From: Paragyromitra xinjiangensis
Taxonomy: Eukaryota; Ascomycota; Pezizomycetes; Pezizales; Discinaceae
Assembly: GCA_038503065.1 (NCBI GenBank)
Contig: JBCAMK010000018.1
Location: 1,426,001 to 1,490,000, forward strand
Direction of reading: 5' to 3'
Length of the DNA stretch: 64,000 nt
Numbering within the stretch: position 1 is the stretch's first letter; each line of letters starts with the position of its first letter. A program made the position numbers and the translations under genes. Shown here piece by piece: positions 12,837 to 24,241 of this stretch. Under the pieces are notes generated by a model, which was given only the letters and a program-made list of their open reading frames with translations, ran no database searches and had not been told where the DNA came from.

Positions 12837-14950
12837 AGTGTACTCCGTTGATCAATCATTCCCTCAGGCTCGCTGGCCGGGTCAACCCATTCCAGCGGTC
12901 TACCTGTCATAGTTTTTTTTATATATACCTGGTAGGTAACTCCGGCTCTTCGTCACGTTGTACCCTGATCTTATTAGCGTCGGCATAAACTTGGACCGGC
13001 TGTCCCGACCCGAGGTAGCGGTTTTTTTGTCTTCATCGTTCGTCATTCGCCCGTGATGGGCTTGTATTACGGTGGGTAATAGGTTCTCGGGTTGCTGCGT
13101 CTCGGGGTGGGGGGGGAGGGGAGTAGCAAACAACCGGCATGAACTGGGTGGTTATTTCCCGTGAACCGGCGGAGGAGGATGGCACGAATGAAAAGAGGGG
13201 GATGATGTGAAGGGAAGGAGAGAGCTGAAGGTTATCGTGCTTACTACCTGTTCCCGGACGGGGGATGATCTGATGTTTCGAGACATGCGAGTATGCGCAT
13301 CACGCAGAATCCAGAGTAATAAATAAAGAAATAGGAAAGAAAAATCTCCGAGAGGGCCGACGAGAATCGATCCGGCATGGACATGGCATGGTAAGGAAGG
13401 GGGACAGATGCATTGTAACGAAAACAGCCAAAGGGAGTGGCGGGACTTGTACCCACTGCGTTTCCCGTATAGGTACTCGAATCGGTTTTCTATATGCCGC
13501 GCCGCGCATTGCAGAGCGTCGGGGTTCCATTGTATCGCCGGGTAGGGAAAATGTCGTACAGAGGGATTCCTGTTTGCCGTACTGGCATGGGGATTCCGGT
13601 TTATGTGGTAGTGGGCTAATGATGGGCGGAGTTGGTGTGCCTTGATGTAAAAATAGCTTTCCGCGGGTTGGTCGAAGCCACATTTGTGTGGCGTTGTGGC
13701 CGCGGGGGGGATCTATTCTTGACTGCGTGGGAATTTCGGGAATGTTTCGGGTGTGTGGAGTGCGTGATACAGCAATTATCGAAATCCCGTAGTCACGATT
13801 GAGTGGTACAGCGTATTTGTGCGTGTTTTTTTATTGAATTTTTTTTGGCATCTGGACTGGCAATAGGGACGCGTGGTGTGCAGAGCTACAGTGTTTGCGT
13901 ACTGCGCAAGTTTTTATTTTTATTTAATTCGTTTGTACAGGTATGTAAGTTGTAAGTACCGACCTATCAATAACAAAGAGGTTTTTCCCTGATCCTCGGG
14001 AGGGCAGTAGTATCCGTGACATTATCATAGGAGGAGAAGGAAGGGGATATGGTTGTAATTCCTTTCCCTGGCCAGCAGCTTCGAGTGGGAAACGAAGGCT
14101 GATTCCGTTGAATGTCCTTCCTTCCTTCTCTGACCGGCGCGCAGTTCCCATCACTGTTCCCGCCCGGCCGCCGCGGTGTGTCCCAATTAGTTTGTTTCTC
14201 CGAGTGGACAACGACCGTCACTCCGCCTGTGGGGGGGTATTTTAGATGCTGGTTGGCTGGCTTACCTGGGGGGGGGTGGTCAGTCGGAGAGCGAGGGAGG
14301 ATATAGCCGATGCTGGCAACCGAGAGTGGTGCGAGGCGACGAGGCGAGATGGAATGGGAGCGCACGCTGGGGCAAGCCGAAATGCCGACAGCTCCGAGGA
14401 GGGCAGGCGCAGGTTGTTGCTTGGGCTGGGCTGGGCTGGTAGGCAGGTAAGCCAGTCGCCCGAGGATTACGGCACGCACTAGAGGGAGGGGGCAGACAGG
14501 GAAACGGTGAGAAACAGCGCAGAGGCCAGGTTACGGGTAGATCTACGGAGGGGATATGAGGGAGGGTGCGAGTGAGGGTGCGAGTGAGGAGGGCGAGCGA
14601 GCAATAGAGGATGCGAACGGTAATTCTCGCTCTCAGTGTCTCGGAGGTGAGGCAAGGGAGGGGAGGGCTCCGGACTGACTCTGGGGGACGAGGGAAGGGG
14701 AGCCTGTGATATGGGAAACCTTACTTCGACTTCTACAGGCACAGGTACAGGTACCGACAGATACATGTAGATACATATGAATGCTCCAGGCACCGGCTGG
14801 CTGAACGCTGGGCACGCGTAACTCTACCTCGCCTCACCCAGTGGATTCCTTCGTTCCTCTGCTCTTCGCTCTCCGCGTAGCAGCTTGCCGACCAAAACCG
14901 GAGGAGTCCTCCGTCTTCGTCCGCCTGACCTTGGACACTTTCTTTACCGG

Positions 14951-15065
14951 CTTCTCCGTGTCTCTTCCTTCCCTCCCTCCTTCCCTTCCTGCTTCTTCAA
15001 CTTCCCCATCATCATCGCCGTCTCCCTCTACTTTTCCCTGATCTTTTCCATCGTCGTCATCATCA
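14951..15065 (+). promoter_or_regulatory. Pyrimidine-rich (CT) tract
   Basis: The plus strand is almost pure C and T over long runs (TTCCTTCCCTCCCTCC-like). Such CT blocks commonly lie at or just upstream of transcription starts in filamentous fungi. The position about 0.5 kb before the start codon of the Zn2Cys6 gene fits a core promoter. The exact start site cannot be read from sequence. Confidence 0.5.
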
Positions 15066-15120
15066 CCAGTTTCTCTTCTGCTCTATCAGCACTATTGCAA
15101 TCATACCATTCTGTAGTTTC

Positions 15121-15214
15121 TGTTGCTGCTGTTGATTGTTGTTGCTACTGCTGTGCTGCTGTTGCTGCTCCGTTGTTGTTGCTGCTACTGCTACTGCTGC
15201 TCTTACTGCTGCTC
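15121..15214. repeat. Imperfect TGC/TGT trinucleotide repeat
   Basis: About thirty TGC, TGT and TAC triplets in a row, in the probable 5' leader of the transcription factor gene. It lies upstream of the start codon and is not part of the predicted protein. Confidence 0.85.
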
Positions 15215-15555
15215 CGTGGTTCATCATCTCCATTAATTCCCACAATCCATTGCCCGCCATTTCACCCCCGAAGTCTATTCCGATCATCACGGCTTCGCTG
15301 GAACATCACGCATTTAATTCAAGTTCAGCCACCGTCAAAGTCAAAACGGACCAACTAATTCACAAGGTTTGCCATTCCGGTTCCTGGTGCCTTGACTAGT
15401 TGACCCTCGCTTTCTGTGACCCATCCGTCGTCGTCATCGTTTCTAACCCAGCCTCAACTTTTTTCCAGATTCCCGCAAAAAAACCCCAAGCATCACCACT
15501 GGAGACAGCAAACGCAAAACCGCTGCAGTGCGACCGAACCCCGAATCGAAACACG

Positions 15556-18500
15556 ATGCGGTCGTCGATAGCCTGCGTCCGCTGTCGCCGCTCCAAAGTG
15601 AAGTGTGTCAACACAGGGCCAAATACAACTTGTCGCGCATGCGAGGCGAGCAATAGAGAATGCACATACCCTCCTCCGGTCGCTAGTGGCGCTCCGAGAA
15701 TATCATCTGGGTCTACAACTGTTCGGGCTAGCGGTGGCGGAGGTGGTGGTGGCAGAGATATTGCGCCCGGGAGTGTCGGTGGTGGGATTTCTGCTCATCA
15801 TGGAGGTGCCTCCGGCGACCGGTCTGAGGTTTGTTTTTTGCTGTTTTAACTGTGGAGATTTCTCTGTTTGTGCTGGCGGAAACTAACACCGGCGCGTAGG
15901 CTCCGAAGAAAGCGAAGCCGAAGAAGCCCGCTCCGGCCGGAAGTGTCGCACCAGGTCCCGGAAGTTATCAGGGCCCAAAGGCATTTAGGGAGGCTCTTGA
16001 TGCTCCGATTTTAACCCCGGTTTTGTGGACTCAAATTGTGTGTTTGCGTTGTTTGGTTACTTTTTTTGGTGGGGGCTGTAGCTAACCCGGATAACCGTTA
16101 CAGTTCGAAGCGTTCCAACTGCATCACTCCCCGACTCTGCCCTTCCTGCACCCACCAACTTTCCTTTCTCGGCTCCGCGTGGCGGCGAACCCGGTTCCGA
16201 ACAATAGCGGCTCTAGTTCCACCTCTCCCCCTGCACCAGAGAAAGGACATTCACCCCTGCTCCTGTTGGGGCTTTTGACCTTAGCAGCTCGCCACGTCCC
16301 AGCTTTGGTTGCGCACCACGCGCCAGCATTGCCCTCGCCGGCTCATGTCTCAGAATTCTACGCTTCAGCGCTTAAATATAGACTGCACAACGATGACGAT
16401 ACCAGTCACGGAGCGCCGGGAGAGAGCGGCAGCGCTTTCGCGACACCATCACTGGAGAAGGCTCAGGCGATCCTTATGCTTGCTGTGCACGAATGGGGAA
16501 TGTGTCGTGGATCGGAAGCTTACGTCTGGTTGGGGGTCGCAATCCGCATGGGGGGTGTTTTGGGTTTGAGTTGGGATGACGTTGAGGAGGACGCTTCCGT
16601 TTGGGCTAACCCTTTCATCACACTCTCACTCGCTGGAAGCAAGGAAAACGATGCAACACCGTCTGTCAAAAGGAGGAAGTTGGATAGTACTAGGCCTACA
16701 AGTGGTGGAAGTGGAGGAAGTGGGGGAGGAAGCAAGACTTCTGGCAAGGAATTTATCGAGAAGGAAGTGAGGAGGAGAACGTTCTGGGCTGCTTTCATGC
16801 TTGATCGGTCACTGAGTGCTGGTCGGTTGAGACCAAGTGGAATTTCGCTTACTGAGGCTGCTAGGGTGCAATTGCCTTGTGAAGAGAGGGGTTTCTTGTT
16901 TGGTGAGGGTGTTAGGACCGGGTATCTCTCTGTTGATGGCTTTGACAAGAAAGAGGATAGGAATGGTAGCGATGGTAAATTGGGTCGGTGGGAGGTCGGT
17001 GATGAGGAAGGTATTCTGGCCAGGGTTGTCAGGATTACTGAAATTTGGGGAAGAGTCCAGGAATGGGCTTGTGCGGGTGGAAGAAGGTATGTTGTGTGAC
17101 TTTTGATGAAAATTCACAACTAACGACTAAGTAGACACGAGAAACATCCCCCCTGGTCTCCCCATTCGAAATTTTACCGATTGTCTCAGTTGCTTGATGG
17201 TTTCCATTCGTCCCTTCCCCGTCACCTTCACTTTTCACCGCAGACTCTCTCCGCCCATATGTCTTCACGTACCTCGAGTGCTTACGCCGTAATGCATATC
17301 ACCTATTTCCTCTGCCTTGTTATCATGCACAGGGAATACATTCCATTCCTTCCTCTTCGCATTAACAAGCCTCAGGGCCCTCTTGACCCGCCAGTGTTTC
17401 CTCCGGAGGACCCAAAGACTGAGACTGAAGGCCTAGAACCAGGGACCACAATATCAGATTGGTGGGAAGAGTCTGCAAAAGAGATTTTCCGGTGTGCTCG
17501 GGGCATAATGCAGATTGTGAATGGTCTTGAAGAGTGGAGCGCCTCGGTAGAGACTCCTGCTGTTGGGTTTGCAGTTTATATGGTTGGTGTATCTGGAGTT
17601 TACGCATGGAGTTTCCCGTGGATGGACCAGGCGGGTTATATCACTGGTAGCATCCCAGCTGATGCTAGTATATCTGGCGATGACGAAGATGAGGAGATGG
17701 AGGGTAGTCGTTCTGGCAAGAATGCGGAAGGTACTGGGCTGGAGGCTCGCAAGGCTGTTGAGTTGATCACCAGGATGAAGGATAGCTGGAAAATGGCGGA
17801 GGGCTGGTTTCTCACTTTAGGCAGACTAAGACGCTACTTTCAGAAAGTGAGGGGGGAATACGTTCGTCTTCATGGCGGGAGTGCCAGTGATAGCGAGGGC
17901 GGTCGAACTCCGTCTGCTGGTGAAGCACCAGAAGCGGCTGTCGCGCGGAGACTGAAAGAGGGACTTGGCGGTGGCTTCGAGGAGTACAAGCGCTTTGAGA
18001 AACTCTTTCATGACTTCAGCGGCATGGCCGAAGGGGTGGTAAACGCTACTGCTCGTGGCGCTGTCAACACTCCACCCCCGAAACAGCACTCTCATGAACA
18101 CGAATCTTTGATTAAACGGGAAGGAGATGTTGAGGTGAAGCGGGAGGGCGATGTTGAGGCCCTCCTTTTGGCCGCCGAAGGTGCAAGTGCTGCTGGGGGC
18201 CCGGGAGTGGATAGATGGATGGCTATCAATACCCCACGCCAACAGCACGAACAACAGCAACCACCCCACGGCCTACCGCATTCGTCACCGCATAGAGGGC
18301 CAAACCAGACAGCTGTTCATAACGAAGGGTTCTTGACGAGTTTGGCGACCTACGCAGCTGGTCAGCAGCCGATGCCACAAAACAATACCAGTGTTTCCAG
18401 CACAAATAACACTGCTCCTCCTCCTGTCTCCGTCACTGCTACTACACCAACCCTGCAGAACACTTCTCTGCCACCACAGCAGGTTTCGCCTCCGGGTACG

Positions 18501-18725
18501 TCCCCGTCGATGGCACCTGGCGCGGCGCAGCAGACTCCAGTGCAGCAGAAAATGGTTGATGAAAATCGAAGACGGATGATGGAACATGAGCAGTTGCAGC
18601 GGGAGCTTGATAAAGGCGAGAGATGTGGTGGTGGGGCGGAAGATCTGGCTGTGTTTGTGAATGGTCGTGGGTTGGAAGAGTGGGGCGATGAAACTGGCTG
18701 GATGGGGCGGATTTGGGAGAAATAA
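15556..18725 (+). CDS. Zn(II)2Cys6 fungal transcription factor
   Basis: Nuclear DNA-binding regulator, 994 residues in four exons: 15556-15828, 15900-16037, 16104-17086 and 17135-18725, all GT-AG and in frame. The binuclear zinc cluster is at the extreme N-terminus, with Cys7, 10, 17, 26, 29 and 36 in canonical spacing. A Gly-rich linker and a Lys/Pro-rich stretch (APKKAKPKKP) follow. Then comes the fungal-specific middle homology region, recognisable by FLHPPTFL, by EKAQAILMLAVHEWGMCRG and by the later REYIPFLPLR-x-KPQGPLDPP block. The C-terminal third is Gln/Pro/Ser/Thr-rich and low in complexity, a plausible activation region, and ends in a conserved-looking segment with NGRGLEEWGDETGWMGRIW. 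The start is chosen because the zinc cluster follows at once. The target pathway is not evident, as no metabolic cluster adjoins it. The 4.4-kb upstream region suggests complex regulation. Confidence 0.92.
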
Positions 18726-20266
18726 TCGTTTACTGTGGTGTACGATAAGATCAAGGGGCGATTAGGGGTCGAAAAAAAATATTGGGTTTCTAGGGCGAAT
18801 GTATATACTTTCGAGTTCATTTTTTGGGGTCTTCGGCTTTTGGGTAAGGATATGGGCAAGATTTTGGGTTTTTTCGAAGCGCGGGGAAACTGTATTAATA
18901 GTGGCACACTTTACTATATGCGGGGTTGTAAGATTGGATTTCTTTTTTTCTACTAGGGAATTTTTCTTTTAAGGATATATCTTGGGTATTTTTTATCATT
19001 CTTGATTGCTATGATATGATTATGATATTTTTTAATTTGTGCTCTGTGATATGTGACGTGTAATGGGAATTTTCAAACTCTTTGCTGCTGTTGTGTTGCA
19101 TCACATGCAAGCACTCGGCGTGCCGCGCTGGCGTGTCAAATTAGTTCTTTAAGCCAACGTTAGTTCGTAGGAGACTTGCCAATTATACAACCCGTGTTGC
19201 CAGGTAGAGTTTCAATACCGCGCGTTGGGTTTTTTGTTTTCTCTTATCGGAGTTGACGGTAGCGATGTGGTTGACGTGATTTAAGGTGGTTACGCGTATT
19301 GAAGTGAAGCTGCGGGTGCTTCTTGTAAAAAAAGGTAGGAGGTTAATTGGTTGGTGGTTTAGAATTAGGTACCTAAGGATGTGGGGAAGATCTGCCAAAT
19401 AGATAAATCTCAAGCTCTTGAGGGACATCCCGTCAATGCATTTTAGGGCCTGGGGCTTTGGGGAGATGACGATAGAATTCAATACGAGTACTGCGAATGC
19501 CTCACTGATTTTCTTGGCAACTATTTTGTGTTGGATTTAATTGGTGTATAGTAGAGCCAGGTGTCTTAGATGGATGCATATATATGTCATGGAACTGTTA
19601 TATGACGATGTAATGACATACCAAGATGCTTGACTTTATAAAATGCAGGTAGATCATGGTATCGCTATCCAATAGTTTTTCTGCCAAGAATATCAGTGAA
19701 TGTCCCGTCTCGTTGACTGTGGAGGCATTCGCGGTAATTCGGGACTTGCAGGTAGCCGTTAAAGCTCCGAAGGAGCCGGAGCTATGGGGTTTTGACGTTT
19801 TGCTTTTCGCAGCTCCTTGGTTGGAGTAAAAGCAACTGGTAAATCCATCAACCATTACAAAAAAGTGCTAACTCTTACCTCTGAGATATAGTGAATACCT
19901 AAACTTCTAACCATTTCTATTAGGTAGCTTAACTAGAGCATCTAAATTTCTCCTATCGTGATGTGTCCCCTAGTGCCTAATTACTTCCTGTCAGCAGGCT
20001 CCTCGATAAATTTCTTTAGGTATAGCGCTGATGACATTTAAGGGCGGGTTTGTGAACTATAACTTATATGTGCTTTAGCGGTGATTGCTCGAGTGTTTTG
20101 AACGTAAATAAGTCTATAATGCGAGCTCCCAGCCCACCAGAAGGACATGTTTGCTGACTGTGGACTCGTGGGATAAAAGTTCAGGTCTAGAATTTATTTC
20201 TATGGCTGAACTTGGACCCCTTGGTATAAGGGAAATAGGACTCAAGTGTGAAGACTAAATTGAATC
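18726..20266. other. Spacer with 3' region of the transcription factor
   Basis: The first few hundred bases are T-rich and probably hold the 3' UTR and polyadenylation region. No gene is recognised further on. Confidence 0.5.
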
Positions 20267-20518
20267 GTGTTCATCGAGCCGAAGATACATGCTGATACCC
20301 GAGTATCGATGCTAAAGATAGAACTGCTTCTATTGCTGTCGGATCTGGTTTCGGGAACAAGAATGAATGTCTATGAGAAAGAGAGGAATTGGAGAGAGGT
20401 TTTGAGAACACACAAATGTTTCGCTCTACTATTGGTAGACATGAACGATATCATGTTACTGGATGTTAAAACAAGCTTTCTGGCAGAACACGTCTGCGGG
20501 AAATTTGGGGCCATATAG
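20267..20518 (+). pseudogene. Possible relic of a Ty1/copia reverse transcriptase
   Basis: This 83-residue frame contains LLDVKTSFL preceded by a hydrophobic stretch. It resembles the copia reverse-transcriptase motif around 'MDVKTAFLNG'. The rest of the domain, including the downstream catalytic YVDD box, is not found in any frame nearby, so if real it is a short decayed fragment. The match rests on nine residues and may be chance. Confidence 0.25.
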
Positions 20519-22636
20519 GTTTCGTTATCAAGGGTTTCTATTTAATCTCTTCGCATCAGTAACCCCGTTTGATAGCATTTTCTAACTGCGCTGAGTGAAT
20601 CTGTGGTCATCTTGGTGGACGCATGCATAATATGTATTTGGTCTGATATCGGTCGTTTCCTCGTTCCGGTGGGAGTCACTCAGCGGATGAATTTTTCCCA
20701 CCGCTTTTCTGGAGGTTTTGACTGAGGGGAAGGCCGATGCTACATATGGGTGAGGGATCTGTTGATTTGTGTCGAGATGGGTAGTTGATTGATTGGCTAA
20801 GCGAGCCATGGTGCCTAGGTGAGATAGTACTAGGGTGAGATATGATTGAGAAGTGAGGTTCGAGATGAGATACTTGGCATTCTTCACAAGTTTGCCTGAG
20901 CCCAGAAAATGAAGACATTGGGGCAGGTAAACCGAGGTTAAAATCTTTCTTGTGCTCATTCAACTTTCACCAATTATCACTCGTAACTTCTCAGCCCTCA
21001 GGAAGAATTCTAGACCAGATGTAGCCATAAATCATTAGTCACAACCTCTTCCTCCTCCTCCCCCTCCCTCGACTTTCGCCATCAGAATCCTATCATATTA
21101 CACAAAAACTTAGGGTAGATAGAGAGGATTCCAAATGGTACGATATGGTGGTATAGAACCTAGCCGTTGACTGATTTTTCTGAACTAAAGAAACTCTTGG
21201 GTTGGTGATCAAGCTACCACTCTTCCATGCAAACCACCTTCTATCCTAATCAGCACCCTGACCAAAAGAGGCGAGAGAGATGAAAGAACTGAACATAGGA
21301 ATAAAAATTTCTATTCATAGAATGCTAGATATGTGGATTAGCGTAGAGGCCAAGAGGCCAGCCGGGAGTCGCCATGCTCTGGAAACATTTTTTCTAGCTA
21401 AAATTATCTATGGAAACGCCAGCACATCTTCGCTTGTCGACAAAAGACTGGTATCACAAATGGGCAGACTACTGAGTATTTAGCTCCTGGAGGTAATACA
21501 AAACCCACCTAGTTGCGTACTGAGTTAAACAGGTTTTCTATCGTTTGTGGCGAGGCTTAATGACAAGGCTGCTTTGATGTCTCCACTCTAGCTAGCGGGG
21601 ATCGGGTATCGGGCATCGGTCCGGGGTTTTGCTGCCGGATTTTGCGATTAGTCAAGGATAAATGAGTTGGGCGATGGTCTAGTTAAATACACATCATGCT
21701 TGTTATCGGCTGCGCTATTCTGTTTATACTCTAGTTAGGGACCATAAATACCCCGCATATGCATGGAGTTTAAGACTTGCAAAGGTTATCTACCAACCGT
21801 AAAAATCGCATTTCAAAGCAACGTCTTCGGCTAGCAATACTAGTTTTTTTTCTCGCTGGTTTCTAGAAATCGTTGTGGCAGCGAAGTGGTGTGTTCAGTA
21901 ATCAGTGATTTTTCGGTTGGCAAGTACTGACAATCTACAATCAACCTCGAGCAGCCCATAACGAAATTTTGTTTTCGCGTCTCGTGTATGACTGACTCGG
22001 TTTATTAAGCTGATCTCAAAACCTGTTACAGCCACCTGGTACTGTGTGGAACAAATACCATATTTAGTCTTCGTTTTCAACTAGTATAAATCTAAAACTG
22101 CATCCGCATCATATGATCCCGTTGATTCTCCCCAGGCTGCATACATCACGGCCTATCCATCGATCACAGGAAATAAGCATTCCGATGTATCTGCAGAGAT
22201 AAAACGGTTACCATATAAACTATTTACTATGATATTCAACCTCTAATTCGGCAAATGGAAGGAAGGCTACGTGTCTTGAGACTAAGTATCCTCAACTCTT
22301 TATGGCTCATTACTTACTCTCACGAAACCCCCCCCTCTTCACATCAATCTGCTGTGGATGAACCTGGGAGTAAGGTTTCATCTTTAGCAACCCAGGGAAT
22401 CGCGATAAGATATGTTGGCTATGAGACACGTATTTCTTGGCGATATCTGAATGAAATGAACTTATATCTTGTTTCAACGGGGATAGACGGGAGAGCTTTC
22501 AGGGTTACAACTTCGCCTTCTCACCACCATTCTTTTGTCGCGATACTAGAAAAAAAAGTAATACCAAAGAATCAGCGTTATCAAAGGTTATTAGACTGTC
22601 CCTGTCCTATGGCAGACATGAGACTGCTCAGCCCAG
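20519..22636. other. Spacer
   Basis: Nothing supported on either strand. The 125-residue minus-strand frame at 20582-20959 has no family motif and no splice context. Confidence 0.4.
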
Positions 22637-22975
22637 ATGTCCTCGTGGTGGGAAACGGGGATTCGACACCACGACTACCACGCGGAAGATGCGGAGATTC
22701 CTGAGGAAGGTGGATGCGATGAATTGGTGTCTGGCTGGGATGAGATGAAGCATGACAGTTGTGGTTTCGAAGGTGAGTTTGGATTGGTTAATCATGGGTG
22801 TAATGGTGTGTTTTCATGTTCTAAATTGGGGATGAGGGCTTTAACAAGAAATTTTTCGCTAACAGGATGGCGAATGAAAAGGCGGTTTTGGGTAGTCGCT
22901 TTTCCTGGCGAAATTTCTGGAACCTCGGTAAGACGTTGGGGTGGGAGAGATTGGATAAACAAAGTGCAACTTTGA
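22637..22975 (+). CDS. Possible small two-exon gene, unknown
   Basis: Two exons, 22637-22772 and 22866-22975, joined by an intron with a strong GTGAGT donor and a GCTAACAG branch/acceptor. They would give an acidic-to-basic 81-residue peptide rich in Trp, with no signal peptide and no recognised domain. The evidence is only the good splice signals and the open frame. An alternative frame in the second exon also stays open. It could be a remnant of a larger gene. Confidence 0.25.
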   Translation: MSSWWETGIRHHDYHAEDAEIPEEGGCDELVSGWDEMKHDSCGFEGEFGLVNHGCNGVFSCSKLGMRALTRNFSLTGWRMKRRFWVVAFPGEISGTSVRRWGGRDWINKVQL

Positions 22976-23482
22976 GTGTGGCGCTAATTTTATGGCATAC
23001 TCTATGGTTGACCCGTTACTTCAAGTCGGAAACACTTTGGGAGTTTTGGGCCTGTCAATGCCCACGAACGAAGCTGGATACTGATTTTCCTGTGGTCCGC
23101 GATGGTGGATGAAGTGATCTATTCTATTAGGTATTAACGAAGGAGAGCTTTATAGTACGAGTGATGTTACATGATGCGGAACTCGGCTCGAATGGCTGTA
23201 TCCCTTTTGGGTTGGTTGCGTCTCGTTTAAATGCTTTCAGACTCTTTCAGCCAAACTCGACTTTGGCTTTCTTTTTGCGACAGTTTGTATCACTTGAAAA
23301 CAACAACTTTAGCCCGAAATGTGGTTGGCAATTAATAATAGATAACCTCAATACTTAATAAAAAAAGCCAAGTAGAAAATAACATGAAAGTACAACTCCA
23401 GCACTCAATACATGTACCACTCATTCTGATACCATCGCTTTCATTACAAAATTATAAAACTTCCTTTTTACATCGCTATCCC
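22976..23482. other. Spacer and likely 3' UTR of the GPI gene
   Basis: No gene. One CGAGTGAT motif copy at 23158. The right end should contain the 3' untranslated region of the minus-strand gene that follows. Confidence 0.45.
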
Positions 23483-24241
23483 CTACAACACAAATGCCAA
23501 TACACCAGCCACGGCACCAGCAAAAACCTTCATTCCAGAGTTTGCAGAGAGAGCAGCGGCATCGCCAGTTGGGACAGGAAGACCGGGTCGGGTAAGGGTA
23601 GAGTGGACTGTTGTTGGCTGAGAATTAGAGCCGCCGAAGCCGGAATCAGTTGTCGGGGTGGCAGTCGTTTGGGGCGTGGATGTAGCATCACCAAAGCCAA
23701 AGAAGTCACTGGACGATTCTTGATCGTCAGGGGTGGAAGTCGACACAAAGCCTAATGTAGTGGTTGGGACCGAGGAGAGAGTGCGGGTAACAGTGCGGGT
23801 AGAGCTACCGGAACTCCTGGTATTTCTGACGCTGGAACTTCCGGCGGTGAAACTTGGGGCGGAAGAACTGAAGGAACCTCCACCTCCACCTCCAGACGTG
23901 TCGAGCGTGCAAAGTTTGGCAACCTCATCACAGAGATATCCCAAATCACAGCATAGACCAGACAAACAAATAGGACCGCCGTTGCAGGTTCCACCTTCAC
24001 AGATGGGATAATTGTCGGAAGCTCTGTACCCACAGGTTGTGCCAATATCACAGCAGCCTGTCCCGTTGTCACATAGGAAAGAGCCAGCTGGGCAGGTTGC
24101 GTCTTGTCGGACGAGAAGCCGGTGTCGGGGTTTAACTGTTTCTGGGAGAAAGCTCTTGCGTCCTGCAGTGTCTGCAGTGTCTGCTGCAGCGAAGCCGGTT
24201 TGTAGGACGAGCAACACAGAAACTACTAGAGTCGACAACAT
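23483..24241 (-). CDS. GPI-anchored cysteine-rich cell-surface protein
   Basis: Secreted protein of 252 residues in a single exon, expected at the plasma membrane or cell wall. Residues 1-20 form a signal peptide (hydrophobic, ending near TGFAAA). A dibasic/basic region follows, then a compact domain of about 65 residues with twelve cysteines in two similar halves, each with an adjacent Cys pair (GCCDIGTTC and LCCDLGYLC). This resembles granulin-like or other small fungal cysteine-knot folds. Residues from about 115 to 225 are Ser/Thr/Gly-rich, a typical glycosylated stalk. The last 16 residues are hydrophobic after SANSG, as needed for GPI attachment. A TATA box lies 115 bp upstream. The function (adhesion, wall structure or host interaction) is unknown. 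Confidence 0.88.
   Translation of the reverse strand: MLSTLVVSVLLVLQTGFAAADTADTAGRKSFLPETVKPRHRLLVRQDATCPAGSFLCDNGTGCCDIGTTCGYRASDNYPICEGGTCNGGPICLSGLCCDLGYLCDEVAKLCTLDTSGGGGGGSFSSSAPSFTAGSSSVRNTRSSGSSTRTVTRTLSSVPTTTLGFVSTSTPDDQESSSDFFGFGDATSTPQTTATPTTDSGFGGSNSQPTTVHSTLTRPGLPVPTGDAAALSANSGMKVFAGAVAGVLAFVL

Larger units (their letters stand above)
11140..15555 (+). promoter_or_regulatory. Long GC-rich upstream region of the Zn2Cys6 gene
   Basis: From the CCGGCC repeats at about 11148, base composition changes sharply. CpG-rich runs, homopolymeric G and T tracts and several microsatellites fill 4.4 kb before the transcription factor start codon. The many open frames here run on both strands, are rich in Arg, Ser, Pro and Gly and carry no family motifs, as expected of stop-poor GC-rich DNA. 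A C/T-rich tract (14951-15065) followed by TGC repeats probably marks the core promoter and 5' leader. I interpret the whole as an extended regulatory region or long 5' UTR. An undetected non-coding or small-peptide gene inside it cannot be excluded. Confidence 0.5.

Noticed and set aside
11184..14815. Many overlapping open frames on both strands
   Set aside because: They reflect GC-rich, stop-poor DNA. The residues are Arg/Pro/Ser-biased with no domain, and the frames contradict each other.
16520..18907. Minus-strand frames opposite the transcription factor
   Set aside because: Shadows of the conserved plus-strand coding region, which has the zinc cluster and family motifs.
20582..20963. 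Two overlapping minus-strand frames of 125 and 95 residues
   Set aside because: No motif, no splice signals and no signal peptide; likely chance.
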